Assembly (NCBI GenBank): GCA_963847665.1
Contig: CAWKAO010000007.1
Coordinates: forward strand, 62,001-126,000
Origin: CAWKAO01 sp963847665
GTDB taxonomy: Bacteria; Actinomycetota; Humimicrobiia; Humimicrobiales; Humimicrobiaceae
Reading direction: 5' to 3'
Length of the DNA: 64,000 nt
The notes beneath the pieces were generated by a model. It did no database searches, was not told the origin of the DNA, and was given only the letters and a program-made list of their open reading frames with translations. Shown piece after piece: positions 52,610 through 60,873 of this stretch. The position numbers and the translations under genes were made by a program. Position 1 is the stretch's first letter, and each line of letters opens with the position of its first letter.

Positions 52610-53479
52610 ATGAACAAAGAAAACGAAAAGACACTGTTAGATACATATTCAGGTAAAAAACATGTTAATCATGGAGAACCTGATGCTGGATTTCAGGATA
52701 AGGTAGACTTTGAAAATATTTTCAAGGAGATGCTGCATCTTGAAAAACCAAAAAACCTCCAGAGTAAAATAAAATACTGCCTGGTCAAGGTATCTATTGA
52801 AGAGCTGGAAAAAGCTGTTTCTGAAACAGGCATAAATGATAAAAATTATCTGCTGTATCAATTCTCTAATTTTCTTGTAAAAAACCTTCGGAAAAGAGAC
52901 ATCTATCTTATGGCTGAACCCGGAAACTTTCTTATCCTTTTTTCAGATTCAAGCATTGAATCTGTAGAAAATACAATAAAAAGGATACAAATGCTGGTAG
53001 AAAAAGAATATGGAGGGAAAATAAGGATTAAAAGTTCAGTGGAGATCGGAACAGAAAAAGAGCAGGAGATCACTCCTATTATAAGTAAATCCCACCTGTT
53101 TTCAACAACCAATAGGGTAAGCAAAAGAAGCCCAGAAAAAGTTGTATCAAAAAGTAATGTAGGAAAATCTGTATTTTTGAATTTTGTTTTTTCATTTTTT
53201 ATTTTCTCTTCAGTACTTTTAATACTTGAAGCATTTATATACTATGGGTTAAATCGGTTTGTTTCAATACCGGCAAACCTTCAACCAGATACCTTATTTT
53301 TAAAATATTTACCAGGATTTTCAAATATATTACAAAATATGAGTATAGCTATCACTCCCTTTGTCTTTTTTACTATTCAGACATTTTTTGTTTGCCTAGT
53401 TTTTGGGGCAGGTATGTTTGCAGGCTATATGATAAACCTGAAAATGGGAAGAAAAGGTAAAATAAACACAAGGCAATAA
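52610..53479 (+). CDS. Membrane protein with degenerate GGDEF-like domain, end of tad operon
   Basis: About 289 residues; the ATG at 52610 follows the tadC stop by 2 nt. Residues about 45-165 have the layout of a GGDEF domain (CLVKVSIEELEKAVSETG, YQFSNFLVKNLRKRDIYLMAEPGNFLILF, SVENTIKRIQMLVEKEYGGKIRIKSSVEIG), but the active-site loop RxGGDEF is replaced by AEPGNF, so it cannot be a cyclase. After a linker come two membrane helices (about 183-212 and 250-285). It may act as a c-di-GMP or GTP sensor, or as a structural piece of the Tad machine. The GGDEF relationship is inference from pattern. Confidence 0.65.
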   Translation: MNKENEKTLLDTYSGKKHVNHGEPDAGFQDKVDFENIFKEMLHLEKPKNLQSKIKYCLVKVSIEELEKAVSETGINDKNYLLYQFSNFLVKNLRKRDIYLMAEPGNFLILFSDSSIESVENTIKRIQMLVEKEYGGKIRIKSSVEIGTEKEQEITPIISKSHLFSTTNRVSKRSPEKVVSKSNVGKSVFLNFVFSFFIFSSVLLILEAFIYYGLNRFVSIPANLQPDTLFLKYLPGFSNILQNMSIAITPFVFFTIQTFFVCLVFGAGMFAGYMINLKMGRKGKINTRQ

Positions 53480-53751
53480 AGAGTCTACTTGGAACACAAA
53501 AAACACTTTAAAAAACTCCTTGAAAAGAAACATTTCAATTCTCCATTTGTGCATCTAGATTTATGATCATCAAAATAAGTATGATTGTTGAATCAGAAAA
53601 TTCCTGAAAAACAAATTTTTGGCCTATTAAGAATGCCTATTAAGAATAATACTATTAGTGAAGCAATTATTGATAAAAGTTGATATTATAGTAAAGGCAT
53701 TTTTTCCTGTTTATAGATTTTAAAATTATAAATAAAAAATAGTTTATAAAA

Positions 53752-54720
53752 ATGTATCTGGGTATAGATTTTTTATTGGAGGATTCCAGGACCTTCTATG
53801 TAAGTGAGGTAAATACAGGCCTTCCCGGAGGTGCAAGGGAATATGACCTTGTGTATAGGGCAATATTTAAAAGACCCTCGGGTGTTTTTGAAAAAATTGA
53901 CAGTATCTCCCGGGATAACTTCAGCAAACCCTTTAAAAACTACATCCGGGAGCAAGCTTCTTTTGGGGAACTAAAAACCCTTAAGATCTGGATGGATGGC
54001 AAAGGTGATCGTCCTGAGATCAAAGCTAAAAACCTCAGGCTTGAGGATAAATGGGTCCAATATCTTATCCTTTCAAGTAGGTTTCCAATGGTAAGATCAG
54101 AATTATATGATCCAGGCAATACAGAGACATACGTACGGCGCGTAAGGAAAGATGGACCATTGATATTAAAGCGAAGGCTTGGAAGGGGAGGAAAGGGTTT
54201 TTTAGAAATAAGAGAAGAATCGCAGATAAAACAGGTTGAAAGATATGGCCTTCCAAAAGACTCCTATATTATCCAGCCTTATTTAAAGAGCGAGATAAAG
54301 GTGAATAATAAATCCTTTAAACTGTCTGTAAGAGTAATAGTATTTGCGGGTAATTTTATTTGTATTTTTGCAAATCTGTCAGAAGGTCAGACTTCAAATC
54401 ATGGTATAAGATTTTTTATAGAAACTGAAAGCGATATAAAAAAAATAAGCATTAAAAATGAGGATTTTAAAGTGTGGGAAGTAAATGAAAAAGCCTGGGA
54501 AGCTGATATTTTTTATGGCGATGAGATACCTCCACACCTTTACCACAATCTTTACGAAGAGACTATAGCAGACACGGTAGTCAATATGCCTTGCAGTATT
54601 TATAACGATATTATCAAAACAGCCATATCCATCAACGATTTTTATAATCTACTGGACTTTAATAAATTACCCAGATGTTATATTGAAGAAGCTTTAATAA
54701 GCAAGTTTCCGGATTTTTAA
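53752..54720 (+). CDS. ATP-grasp-like protein, possibly N-terminally truncated
   Basis: A 322-residue protein. Residues 1-30 (LGIDFLLEDSRTFYVSEVNTGLPGG) look like the end of an ATP-grasp domain, where EVNxxPG usually sits near the C-terminus. From about 105 a further ATP-grasp-like stretch begins (DKWVQYLILSSRFPMVRS, LILKRRLGRGGKGFLEI, YIIQPYL, FKLSVRVIVFAGNFI). The ATG at 53752 has no ribosome site and an in-frame stop sits 12 nt upstream. The preceding 272 bp are AT-rich and contain no gene. A lost N-terminal half is therefore likely. Substrate unknown. Confidence 0.6.
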   Translation: MYLGIDFLLEDSRTFYVSEVNTGLPGGAREYDLVYRAIFKRPSGVFEKIDSISRDNFSKPFKNYIREQASFGELKTLKIWMDGKGDRPEIKAKNLRLEDKWVQYLILSSRFPMVRSELYDPGNTETYVRRVRKDGPLILKRRLGRGGKGFLEIREESQIKQVERYGLPKDSYIIQPYLKSEIKVNNKSFKLSVRVIVFAGNFICIFANLSEGQTSNHGIRFFIETESDIKKISIKNEDFKVWEVNEKAWEADIFYGDEIPPHLYHNLYEETIADTVVNMPCSIYNDIIKTAISINDFYNLLDFNKLPRCYIEEALISKFPDF

Positions 54721-54723
54721 AGA

Positions 54724-54951
54724 TCAGAAAAACATCTCAAGTATTCCAAAAAGACCCATTATAATTGCAGTAAGATCCAGCCATATCCCCCTGACCCTGT
54801 CCAGGACGACGAACTCTTTAATAATGTCAGCGATGCTGAAAAGGATTGCAAGGATACCTGTATATACTCCAAAACCAATAACCAATATTGACAGTATCCC
54901 AAAAGTAAATGCTACTATAGACAGAGCACTTGTTTTTGCTGTTTTCTCCAA
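54724..54951 (-). CDS. Small two/three-helix membrane protein (75 aa)
   Basis: Two or three hydrophobic segments (SALSIVAFTFGILSILVIGFGVYTGILAILFSI and GIWLDLTAIIMGLFGILEMFF). TTG start. It resembles DUF4190-type small membrane proteins, but no firm family. It follows another small membrane protein on the same strand by 18 nt. Confidence 0.6.
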   Translation of the reverse strand: MEKTAKTSALSIVAFTFGILSILVIGFGVYTGILAILFSIADIIKEFVVLDRVRGIWLDLTAIIMGLFGILEMFF

Positions 54952-54969
54952 ATACTTACATCCAGGTAC

Positions 54970-55128
54970 TTATGTTATTTTATCGATTACTTTTATTTTA
55001 CCTATTGCCCAGATCACAAGAAGCGCAACAAATCCGGGAAATAAGATAAAAAAGCTTACAACCAGTATTATGACCCAGGTCACCGTATTTAATTTCATCC
55101 AGTATTTTTTTTCTTCACTATCTTCCAT
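54970..55128 (-). CDS. Small membrane protein (52 aa)
   Basis: Minus-strand ATG at 55128 with a strong CAGGAG 6 nt upstream. MEDSEEKKYWMKLN is followed by a hydrophobic stretch (VIILVVSFFILFPGFVALLVIWAIG, two short helices) and a basic end. Codon use and ribosome site support it. It forms an operon with the 75-aa membrane protein after it. Function unknown. Confidence 0.65.
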   Translation of the reverse strand: MEDSEEKKYWMKLNTVTWVIILVVSFFILFPGFVALLVIWAIGKIKVIDKIT

Positions 55129-55298
55129 TACTGACTCCTGACATATTTAAGCCTGTAAATCATTTATGTCTTGATCTAATAATATTTTATAGCAATATCT
55201 TTTTTTAAAAAGGTATTATTTAGAAAATTATATTTAATATCAGTTTCAGTGTAAAGCTAAATTCAGTATTAACTTAAAAAAGGTAAAATTATTTATTT

Positions 55299-55333
55299 AG
55301 TATCTTGCAATGCAAGATACTTTGTGCTATTAT
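55299..55333 (+). promoter_or_regulatory. PadR-operon promoter overlapped by a perfect palindrome
   Basis: A 23-base palindrome (55299-55321; arms AGTATCTTGCA and TGCAAGATACT around a single A) covers the -35 element TTGCAA (55305-55310). A 17-nt spacer leads to TATTAT (55328-55333). It is 43 nt before the PadR ATG, an ideal autoregulatory operator. Confidence 0.7.
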
Positions 55334-55375
55334 AACCTGGATTTTAGAAAATGTTCATACCGGAAAGGTCATAAG

Positions 55376-55693
55376 ATGAACATACAATTTAAAAAGGGAG
55401 TACTGGAATTATGTGTACTTTCACTTTTAACAAGAGAAAACCGCTATGGCTATGATCTTGTCAATGAGATATCCAAGAATATCCAGATATCTGAAGGTAC
55501 CATTTATCCGCTCTTAAGAAGGTTGAAAAATGTCGGGTACGTCTCCACCTACCTGCAGGAATCGCAGGAAGGGGCACCAAGAAAATATTATAAATTGACC
55601 GATACAGGGAAAAAGATCACAAAGGAATTAAAAAAAGACTGGTTTGATTTTGCTGATAAAGTCAGCGACCTTCTGGGGGGTGAAGATAAATAA
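55376..55693 (+). CDS. PadR-family transcriptional regulator
   Basis: A 105-residue minimal PadR winged-helix protein: FKKGVLELCVLSLLTRENRYGYDLVNEISKNIQISEGTIYPLLRRLKNVGYVSTYLQES, then GAPRKYYKLTDTGKK. The ATG at 55376 has GGAAAGG upstream. It heads a five-gene operon with DUF1700 and DUF4097/DUF2807 proteins, a common PadR-DUF1700 pairing. It probably represses itself through the 55299 palindrome. Confidence 0.9.
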   Translation: MNIQFKKGVLELCVLSLLTRENRYGYDLVNEISKNIQISEGTIYPLLRRLKNVGYVSTYLQESQEGAPRKYYKLTDTGKKITKELKKDWFDFADKVSDLLGGEDK

Positions 55694-56283
55694 TGAACAA
55701 GGGAAAATTCATCGAACGATTATCAAAAAATTTAAAAAATCTACCAAAAGAAGAAGTGGCAGATATCCTTTCAGACCTGGAGGAATATTTTGAAGTAGGT
55801 CTCGAGAGGGGAAGGACAGAAGAGGAACTGGTCTCATCTATGGGTGACCCAAAGACTCTTGCAAGGGAGATAAGAGTCGAATCGTTTATAAAGAAGGCAG
55901 AGGAAAGTGCCAGCACAGGAAATATTGCCAGGGCAGTTTTTACTTCTATCGGTCTTAGCTTTTTTAACCTGATATTCATATTGCCGCCGTTTATTGTAAT
56001 ATTCAGCGTAATACTATCCCTTTTTGCAGTCTCGGTATCATTAAGTGCTGCAGGGATCACAGGAATGTTAGGCAGCATGTTTTATCCGCTTTATTCCCAG
56101 TATTTGACTTTTACTTTACATCCGGCAGCTTTATTTTTCCTGTTCATGGGGATAGGAGCTTTCGGGGTCCTGTTTTTTGTAGGAAACATATATCTGTGGA
56201 AGCTGGCCTATAGGGGGACAGTAAAGTATCTTAGGTTTAATTTGAGTATTATTAAGGGTAGGAGGCAGCAGGATGAAATCTAA
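55693..56283 (+). CDS. DUF1700 (HAAS domain) membrane protein
   Basis: A 196-residue protein. The N-terminal HAAS-type helical domain (FIERLSKNLKNLPKEEVADILSDLEEYFEVGLERGRTEEELVSSMGDPKTLAREI) is followed by three membrane helices (about 75-180). In this family the cytoplasmic domain is thought to talk to the PadR partner. Start codon overlaps the padR stop (TAATG). Confidence 0.9.
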   Translation: MNKGKFIERLSKNLKNLPKEEVADILSDLEEYFEVGLERGRTEEELVSSMGDPKTLAREIRVESFIKKAEESASTGNIARAVFTSIGLSFFNLIFILPPFIVIFSVILSLFAVSVSLSAAGITGMLGSMFYPLYSQYLTFTLHPAALFFLFMGIGAFGVLFFVGNIYLWKLAYRGTVKYLRFNLSIIKGRRQQDEI

Positions 56284-57145
56284 AGTCACTAAATTTATTA
56301 TTATCCTGGTTTCAATAATGGTAGTTTCATTTGTTGCAGCTGGAATAATATTTTATGCAACCGGCGGTATCTCTGCAATATCTATAAGTAGCCCAAATAT
56401 CCATACATCAGAGACTTATAAGGCCGCCGGAGTTGAAAGAATAGTCATAAAGACAGTAAATACAGATATTAATGTCATACCTGCTGTCATCAATAGAGTG
56501 GACGTGGATTTTTATGGAAATATAAAGACTAACCTGGCAGCAGAAATACCGAAACTTAAGACAGGACTTGATAATGGAATACTCTCTATAGAGATAACCC
56601 AGCCAAGGACGATAAATATCGGGCTCATAAACCTGTCACAACTTCAGCTTGATGTCTATGTCCCTAATGATTACAAGGGTGAGATCATGGTCGCTACGGT
56701 ATCAGGGGATCTCAATATACATGACCTTGGTCTTGCAAGACTGGATTTTACAAGTACGTCTGCCGACATCGAGTCAGATTCAGTGACGGCCGGGGATTTT
56801 TCAATCAATACTTCATCCGGGGATGTCTTGATGAAAAATATGGAAGGAATGTTGGATATAAACACCATCTCGGGTGACGTAAAAGCAGGGATCAAGGAGT
56901 TAAAAGGCAATATTTATATAAAGACAATATCAGGTGATATGCTGGTCGCCCTACCCGGCCAATCTGAATTTGATTTTACATTCATTTCTGTATCGGGAGA
57001 TTTCTTGAACCAGTTCGGGGCACAGATCAGTTATTCAGAAAATGGGAAGATGGAGGGTTTCGTCGGTGAGGGCGACTACAAAATCACTGCAGAAACAGTC
57101 TCCGGAGATATAAAAATAGAAAAGGAAGGGAAAGAAAATGAATAG
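56273..57145 (+). CDS. DUF4097 beta-helix envelope protein
   Basis: A 290-residue protein with one N-terminal membrane helix (IIILVSIMVVSFVAAGIIFYATG) and an extracytoplasmic repeat domain in which short strands recur with SGD turns (VATVSGDLNIHDL, NTSSGDVLMKNM, NTISGDVKAGI, KTISGDMLVAL, ETVSGDIKIEKE), characteristic of the DUF4097 (LiaG-like) family. It overlaps both neighbours by a few bases, showing tight coupling. Confidence 0.88.
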   Translation: MKSKVTKFIIILVSIMVVSFVAAGIIFYATGGISAISISSPNIHTSETYKAAGVERIVIKTVNTDINVIPAVINRVDVDFYGNIKTNLAAEIPKLKTGLDNGILSIEITQPRTINIGLINLSQLQLDVYVPNDYKGEIMVATVSGDLNIHDLGLARLDFTSTSADIESDSVTAGDFSINTSSGDVLMKNMEGMLDINTISGDVKAGIKELKGNIYIKTISGDMLVALPGQSEFDFTFISVSGDFLNQFGAQISYSENGKMEGFVGEGDYKITAETVSGDIKIEKEGKENE

Positions 57146-57884
57146 GGTAGTAAAAACGATAGCATTGACTGCAGTTGTAACGGCACTGCTTGTCGTAATG
57201 GTAGCATCCACATCTTGTATAAGAATAGTGGGTCTGACCGGTTCCGGCAATATTGTGACAGAGGAAAGGGAAGTGTCCGGGTTTGATAAAGTCTCGGTCA
57301 GTGCAGGGATAAATCTTTTTATAGAACAGGGCAGTACCGAGTCGTTGAAGATCGAATCGGATGATAACATTATAAAAAGGATAGTAACAGAAGTAAGAAA
57401 CGGCAAGCTTGAGATCAAGTATAAAAACCCTGTTCTGGGTGGGATAAATCTTACCAGGCCCGTAAAAGTATATCTCACTGTAGTAGATCTTGTCGAAATC
57501 GATGTTTCAAGTGGTGCTGATATAGAAAGCAAACAGATCAAAACTGATAAGATGGAAATAAATATAAGCAGTGGAGCAGTTGCAGATTTGATCCTGGATG
57601 TGGGCGAGTTTGTCGCATCAGTTTCAAGCGGTTCTGATCTTAATGTCTCTGGCATAGCAGAAAGCCAGGAGATAGACCTCAGCAGTGGCTGTGATTACGA
57701 TGCCAGGGAATTGGATAGCGTTGATGCGGTACTGAATGTCTCCAGCGGGTCCAATGCAGTGGTCAGGGTCAGCGGTACTCTTGATGTTAATGTTTCAAGC
57801 GGTGCTCAGGTGAGATATATAGGTACCCCTGAAGTGACATCAAATGTATCTTCAGGTGGCAATCTTAACAGTATTTCAGAATAA
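57138..57884 (+). CDS. DUF2807 (head GIN domain) lipoprotein
   Basis: A 248-residue protein. The signal sequence ends in VASTSCIRIVGLTGSGN (lipobox-like TSC), followed by the GIN domain: SGFDKVSVSAGINLFIEQG, then beta-helix repeats with SSG turns (VSSGADIES, ISSGAVADL, SSGSDLNV, LSSGCDYDA, VSSGSNAVV, VSSGAQVRY). Surface-anchored. Paralogue of the next gene. Confidence 0.88.
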   Translation: MNRVVKTIALTAVVTALLVVMVASTSCIRIVGLTGSGNIVTEEREVSGFDKVSVSAGINLFIEQGSTESLKIESDDNIIKRIVTEVRNGKLEIKYKNPVLGGINLTRPVKVYLTVVDLVEIDVSSGADIESKQIKTDKMEINISSGAVADLILDVGEFVASVSSGSDLNVSGIAESQEIDLSSGCDYDARELDSVDAVLNVSSGSNAVVRVSGTLDVNVSSGAQVRYIGTPEVTSNVSSGGNLNSISE

Positions 57885-57923
57885 GATTTAGATTAAAGGA
57901 TTTTTTAAAAGGGGATGATTGTT

Positions 57924-58685
57924 ATGAAAGAAATAATAAAAAGATCAAAAACAAAGATGGCATTTATATCGCTTTTGATAATAATGCTGGCAATGACTGT
58001 AACTTTGAGTTCATGCATCACTATAAGGGTGAATTCACTAAAAGGTTCCGGTGACTTAAAAACCCAGGATTACGAGATCGATGATTTCAATTTACTTGAT
58101 TTCAGCGGTATAGGAAATATTGATATAGTCCAGGGAGATAATGTATCCCTGAAGATCGAAGCAGAGGGCAATATACTTGATGCAATGAAAGTGGAAAATA
58201 AAGGCAATAGTCTTGTGATAGGGTTTAAAAGAGGTTTTATGAATGTTGTTCCGACCAAGAATATATCAATACACCTGACAGTAAAAGATCTCGAAAAGAT
58301 AGATATCTCTGGTGCAGGAAGCATTAAATGCGAAAAGCTTGATATGGAAAAGTTTGTAATAAATTCAAGCGGATTGGGAAGTATAGATATGAACCTTAAT
58401 GGCCAGGACCTTAAGGTATCAATATCAGGTGTCGGCAAGATAAATATGAAAGGAGAAGTAGATACCCAGCAGGTAGATATTTCCGGTGCAGGCTCATACT
58501 CTGCAAAGGAGCTTATAAGCAGGGATTGTGAGGTAGATATAAGCGGGGCAGGGAGGGCAACTGTAAATGCCACTGATACTCTTGATATTCAATTGAGCGG
58601 AGTCGGTTCTGTTGAATATACAGGTAACCCCTCTGTCACCCAGAATATATCAGGTGTGGGCGGAGCGGTAAAAAGTGCCGAGTAG
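57924..58685 (+). CDS. DUF2807 (head GIN domain) lipoprotein, paralogue
   Basis: About 253 aa. The signal sequence ends in LSSCITIRVNSLKGSGD. Repeats carry SGxG turns (DFSGIGNIDIVQGDN, DISGAGSIK, SSGLGSID, SISGVGKIN, DISGAGSYS, DISGAGRAT, LSGVGSVEY, ISGVGGAV). Compared with its neighbour the SSG turns are replaced by SGAG/SGVG. The ATG at 57924 has AAGGGG 8 nt upstream; ATG 57915 is an alternative. Last gene of the PadR operon proper. Confidence 0.88.
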   Translation: MKEIIKRSKTKMAFISLLIIMLAMTVTLSSCITIRVNSLKGSGDLKTQDYEIDDFNLLDFSGIGNIDIVQGDNVSLKIEAEGNILDAMKVENKGNSLVIGFKRGFMNVVPTKNISIHLTVKDLEKIDISGAGSIKCEKLDMEKFVINSSGLGSIDMNLNGQDLKVSISGVGKINMKGEVDTQQVDISGAGSYSAKELISRDCEVDISGAGRATVNATDTLDIQLSGVGSVEYTGNPSVTQNISGVGGAVKSAE

Positions 58686-58770
58686 GTAAGGGAATATTGT
58701 TTTAAAAACAAAACAACAGAAATATAAAAAAATAATTGAAATAAAAAATAGAAAATCGAAGGAGGAAAAA

Positions 58771-59220
58771 ATGGCAGAGATAAAAAACGAAAGACTTGAA
58801 GAGGAGGGAAAGAAAATACTGGGAGGAGTCACCGTACTATTCTGGGTGGTATCAATACTGACAGGGATAGGAATGTTCTCCCTGAACTTCAGTAACTGGA
58901 TGCCAAAAGATCTAATAGTGGGACCACTATCCATCGGCATACCCGCACCTAATACTTCATGGATACCACTGGCTCTATTTGTTGCCGCACTTGTGGGTCT
59001 GTATGTAAGAAAAGGATGGGCAGTCCCGGTCGGAAGGGCAGGGCTTGTGGTCACTATGGTGATCTTTTTCCCTGTAGGTACAATATTTGGTGCTATCGTC
59101 TGGAAAAGATATAATGACCCTATAGCCAAGATGTATCTTAACTATAAGTTACCTGAAGAGGAAAAAGAAAAAGCACTTGCAGAATTTGATAAAAAACCTG
59201 AAGAAGAGGCAAAAAAATAA
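58771..59220 (+). CDS. Membrane protein of unknown function
   Basis: A 149-residue protein with about three or four hydrophobic segments (VTVLFWVVSILTGIGMFSL, WIPLALFVAALVGLYV, AGLVVTMVIFFPVGTIFGAIV) between a charged N-terminus and a long acidic/lysine C-terminal tail. A strong GAAGGAGG precedes the ATG. An 85-nt gap separates it from the PadR operon, so it may be co-transcribed. No family recognised. Confidence 0.7.
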   Translation: MAEIKNERLEEEGKKILGGVTVLFWVVSILTGIGMFSLNFSNWMPKDLIVGPLSIGIPAPNTSWIPLALFVAALVGLYVRKGWAVPVGRAGLVVTMVIFFPVGTIFGAIVWKRYNDPIAKMYLNYKLPEEEKEKALAEFDKKPEEEAKK

Positions 59221-59266
59221 TCCGAGGATAAAAGTAATAAACGATAGGACCGGAGCATATCAATAA

Positions 59267-59305
59267 AAAAATAGGATCCTGTAGTCTTTACAGGGTCCTA
59301 TTTTT
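59267..59305. terminator. Bidirectional terminator
   Basis: 17-bp stem (one G-U) 59267-59283 with 59289-59305, with A- and T-runs at its ends that serve both strands. The stop codon of the minus-strand rhodanese gene lies inside the stem. Confidence 0.88.
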
Positions 59306-59651
59306 CTACAGGATATTCTTTAGATTGCCATTCTTCCCTGCCACCCTTGAAGTCCACTACCTTTTTATAACCCATTTCCACAAGTATTCCTGCGGCCCTG
59401 GTACTTGCCTTGCACTCAAAGCCGAGGCAATAAAGGATTATTTCCTCATCCGGGTCAAGCTCTTCAGGAGCTCTTTTTGAAAGCTCGTCTGTGGGAATAT
59501 TTACGGCTCCTGGTATGTGCCATTCATCATATTTTTCTGAAAGCAGCACATCTACCAGTTTAAAATCATCTTTTCTATCCATTTTTTTCTTAAGTTCATC
59601 AGCAGTTATTTTTGTAAACATTGATTCAATCTCCGATCGTTTTCTTTTCAT
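59298..59651 (-). CDS. Rhodanese-like domain protein
   Basis: A 117-residue single rhodanese domain: FKLVDVLLSEKYDEWHIPGAVNIPTDEL and the active-site loop YCLGFECKASTRAAGIL, where the first cysteine sits at the usual catalytic position and a second is in the loop. It carries sulfane sulfur or acts in signalling. The start overlaps the preceding membrane protein stop (TAAAATG); an internal ATG ten codons in is possible. Confidence 0.88.
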   Translation of the reverse strand: MKRKRSEIESMFTKITADELKKKMDRKDDFKLVDVLLSEKYDEWHIPGAVNIPTDELSKRAPEELDPDEEIILYCLGFECKASTRAAGILVEMGYKKVVDFKGGREEWQSKEYPVEK

Positions 59652-59652
59652 T

Positions 59653-60567
59653 TTAACCTATATCCCTTTTATTTAAAAATAGGGTTGTAATAGAAAAAAT
59701 AAGCAGGGTAAAAAAGAAAAAAATGGGAAACCATATAAAGTTTAGCAGCTCAAAGTCACTAAAAATATATTGTAATATAAATATCAACAGCAAAAAAAGG
59801 ATCGATGTTATGAGAGTCACAAGACTTGACCGTGTGAGATCCTGGTACTGTTTTTCATCATACCATTCACTCAATCTTTCTCTTATCTTTGTCACCAGCC
59901 AGTACATCAGTATAAGTATATACGGGATCACTGCAATTATGCTTGTCATTATTATACCGGCTTTTAAGGCCCATAGTGGTAAAGGATACAGGATCAGATA
60001 TAATAGCGAAAAGATCGTGACCAGGCATAAACCGGATATTCCGCTAAGTATTCCGATGTATTGTGCATTTATAAATATCGCCTCATCCCTCATGACTGTT
60101 TCTTTTTTAACGGTATCTGCAGCTTTCCTTGTCTGTAAAAGAAGGACGAGCATAAGTATATAAAAAATCAGATGCAAAGCCTGGCTTAAGAATAGAATAT
60201 TGAATTCTCCCGGTAGGCCAAAAATATATTCTTTGCTTATATCACTCATAAGAGCGTAATCTCCAAAAAGCATCAGAAGTGAAATAATACTGATGAAAAA
60301 TAAGAATGCCCGCAGGAAATTGCCCCTTTTAAATAGATTCAGATGAAGTATTATTGCCATGATGGCTGCAAGATGGAAGAATCCGAATATCAAATATGTC
60401 AGTACTACCGGGATCGAAAATCTTTCCAGCATACCTTCTACATCACCGGTCTTTATGATTATATCCCTTAGCGTCAGAAAAAACGCATTTGTAAAAATAA
60501 GACCTACGATTGAAACGGAGCATAATACAAGGGTAGTATTATTGCTTATTTTTATTAGCTTTTTCAT
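59653..60567 (-). CDS. Multi-pass membrane protein paired with an HTH regulator
   Basis: A 304-residue protein with about eight hydrophobic helices and short loops; one basic loop (TKIRERLSEWYDEKQYQDLTR). No transport motif is recognised; it resembles the DUF2975-like membrane proteins that sit next to small Cro/XRE regulators. Here the HTH gene is 37 nt upstream on the same strand, and a rhodanese gene follows. Confidence 0.7.
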   Translation of the reverse strand: MKKLIKISNNTTLVLCSVSIVGLIFTNAFFLTLRDIIIKTGDVEGMLERFSIPVVLTYLIFGFFHLAAIMAIILHLNLFKRGNFLRAFLFFISIISLLMLFGDYALMSDISKEYIFGLPGEFNILFLSQALHLIFYILMLVLLLQTRKAADTVKKETVMRDEAIFINAQYIGILSGISGLCLVTIFSLLYLILYPLPLWALKAGIIMTSIIAVIPYILILMYWLVTKIRERLSEWYDEKQYQDLTRSSLVTLITSILFLLLIFILQYIFSDFELLNFIWFPIFFFFTLLIFSITTLFLNKRDIG

Positions 60568-60604
60568 TTTTTTACTCCTGTCAGACTGATTTAAAAATGA
60601 GTAT

Positions 60605-60841
60605 TTATTTATTATCTATTTTTTTGATCTCCTGAAGAGAAAAAACGTCCTCAACGTTTTTAACAAAAAAAACTGCTATCCTTAATGCAAGTGCAACTGA
60701 TGGATTAAATTTACCAGTTTCGATAGAGTGTATGGTAAGACGTGTCACACCGACTGCGTTTGCAAGATCCTGCTGGGAGATCTCTCCGTGCTCAAACCTT
60801 AGTTTTCTTAAATTGTTTCCAAGTTCGTATTTTTTACCCAT
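60605..60841 (-). CDS. XRE/Cro-type HTH regulator
   Basis: A 78-residue helix-turn-helix protein (LGNNLRKLRFEHGEISQQDLANAVGVTRLTIHSIETGKFNPSVALALRIAVFF), the YozG-like short regulator group. It is the first gene of a three-gene minus-strand unit with a membrane protein and a rhodanese. A perfect 16-bp palindrome lies just upstream of its start. Confidence 0.9.
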   Translation of the reverse strand: MGKKYELGNNLRKLRFEHGEISQQDLANAVGVTRLTIHSIETGKFNPSVALALRIAVFFVKNVEDVFSLQEIKKIDNK

Positions 60842-60857
60842 TATCTTCAGTTTAAAA

Positions 60858-60873
60858 GTATATAATTATATAC
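60858..60873. promoter_or_regulatory. Perfect palindrome upstream of the HTH gene
   Basis: GTATATAATTATATAC, 17 nt upstream of the HTH start; a TTGACA on the minus strand lies at 60903-60898. It is likely the HTH autoregulatory site. The rest of the gap (60874-61111) shows nothing. Confidence 0.5.

Noticed and set aside
54824..55141. 105-codon plus-strand frame opposite the two small membrane proteins
   Set aside because: The minus-strand genes have better starts and typical membrane-protein composition; the plus frame is their complement.
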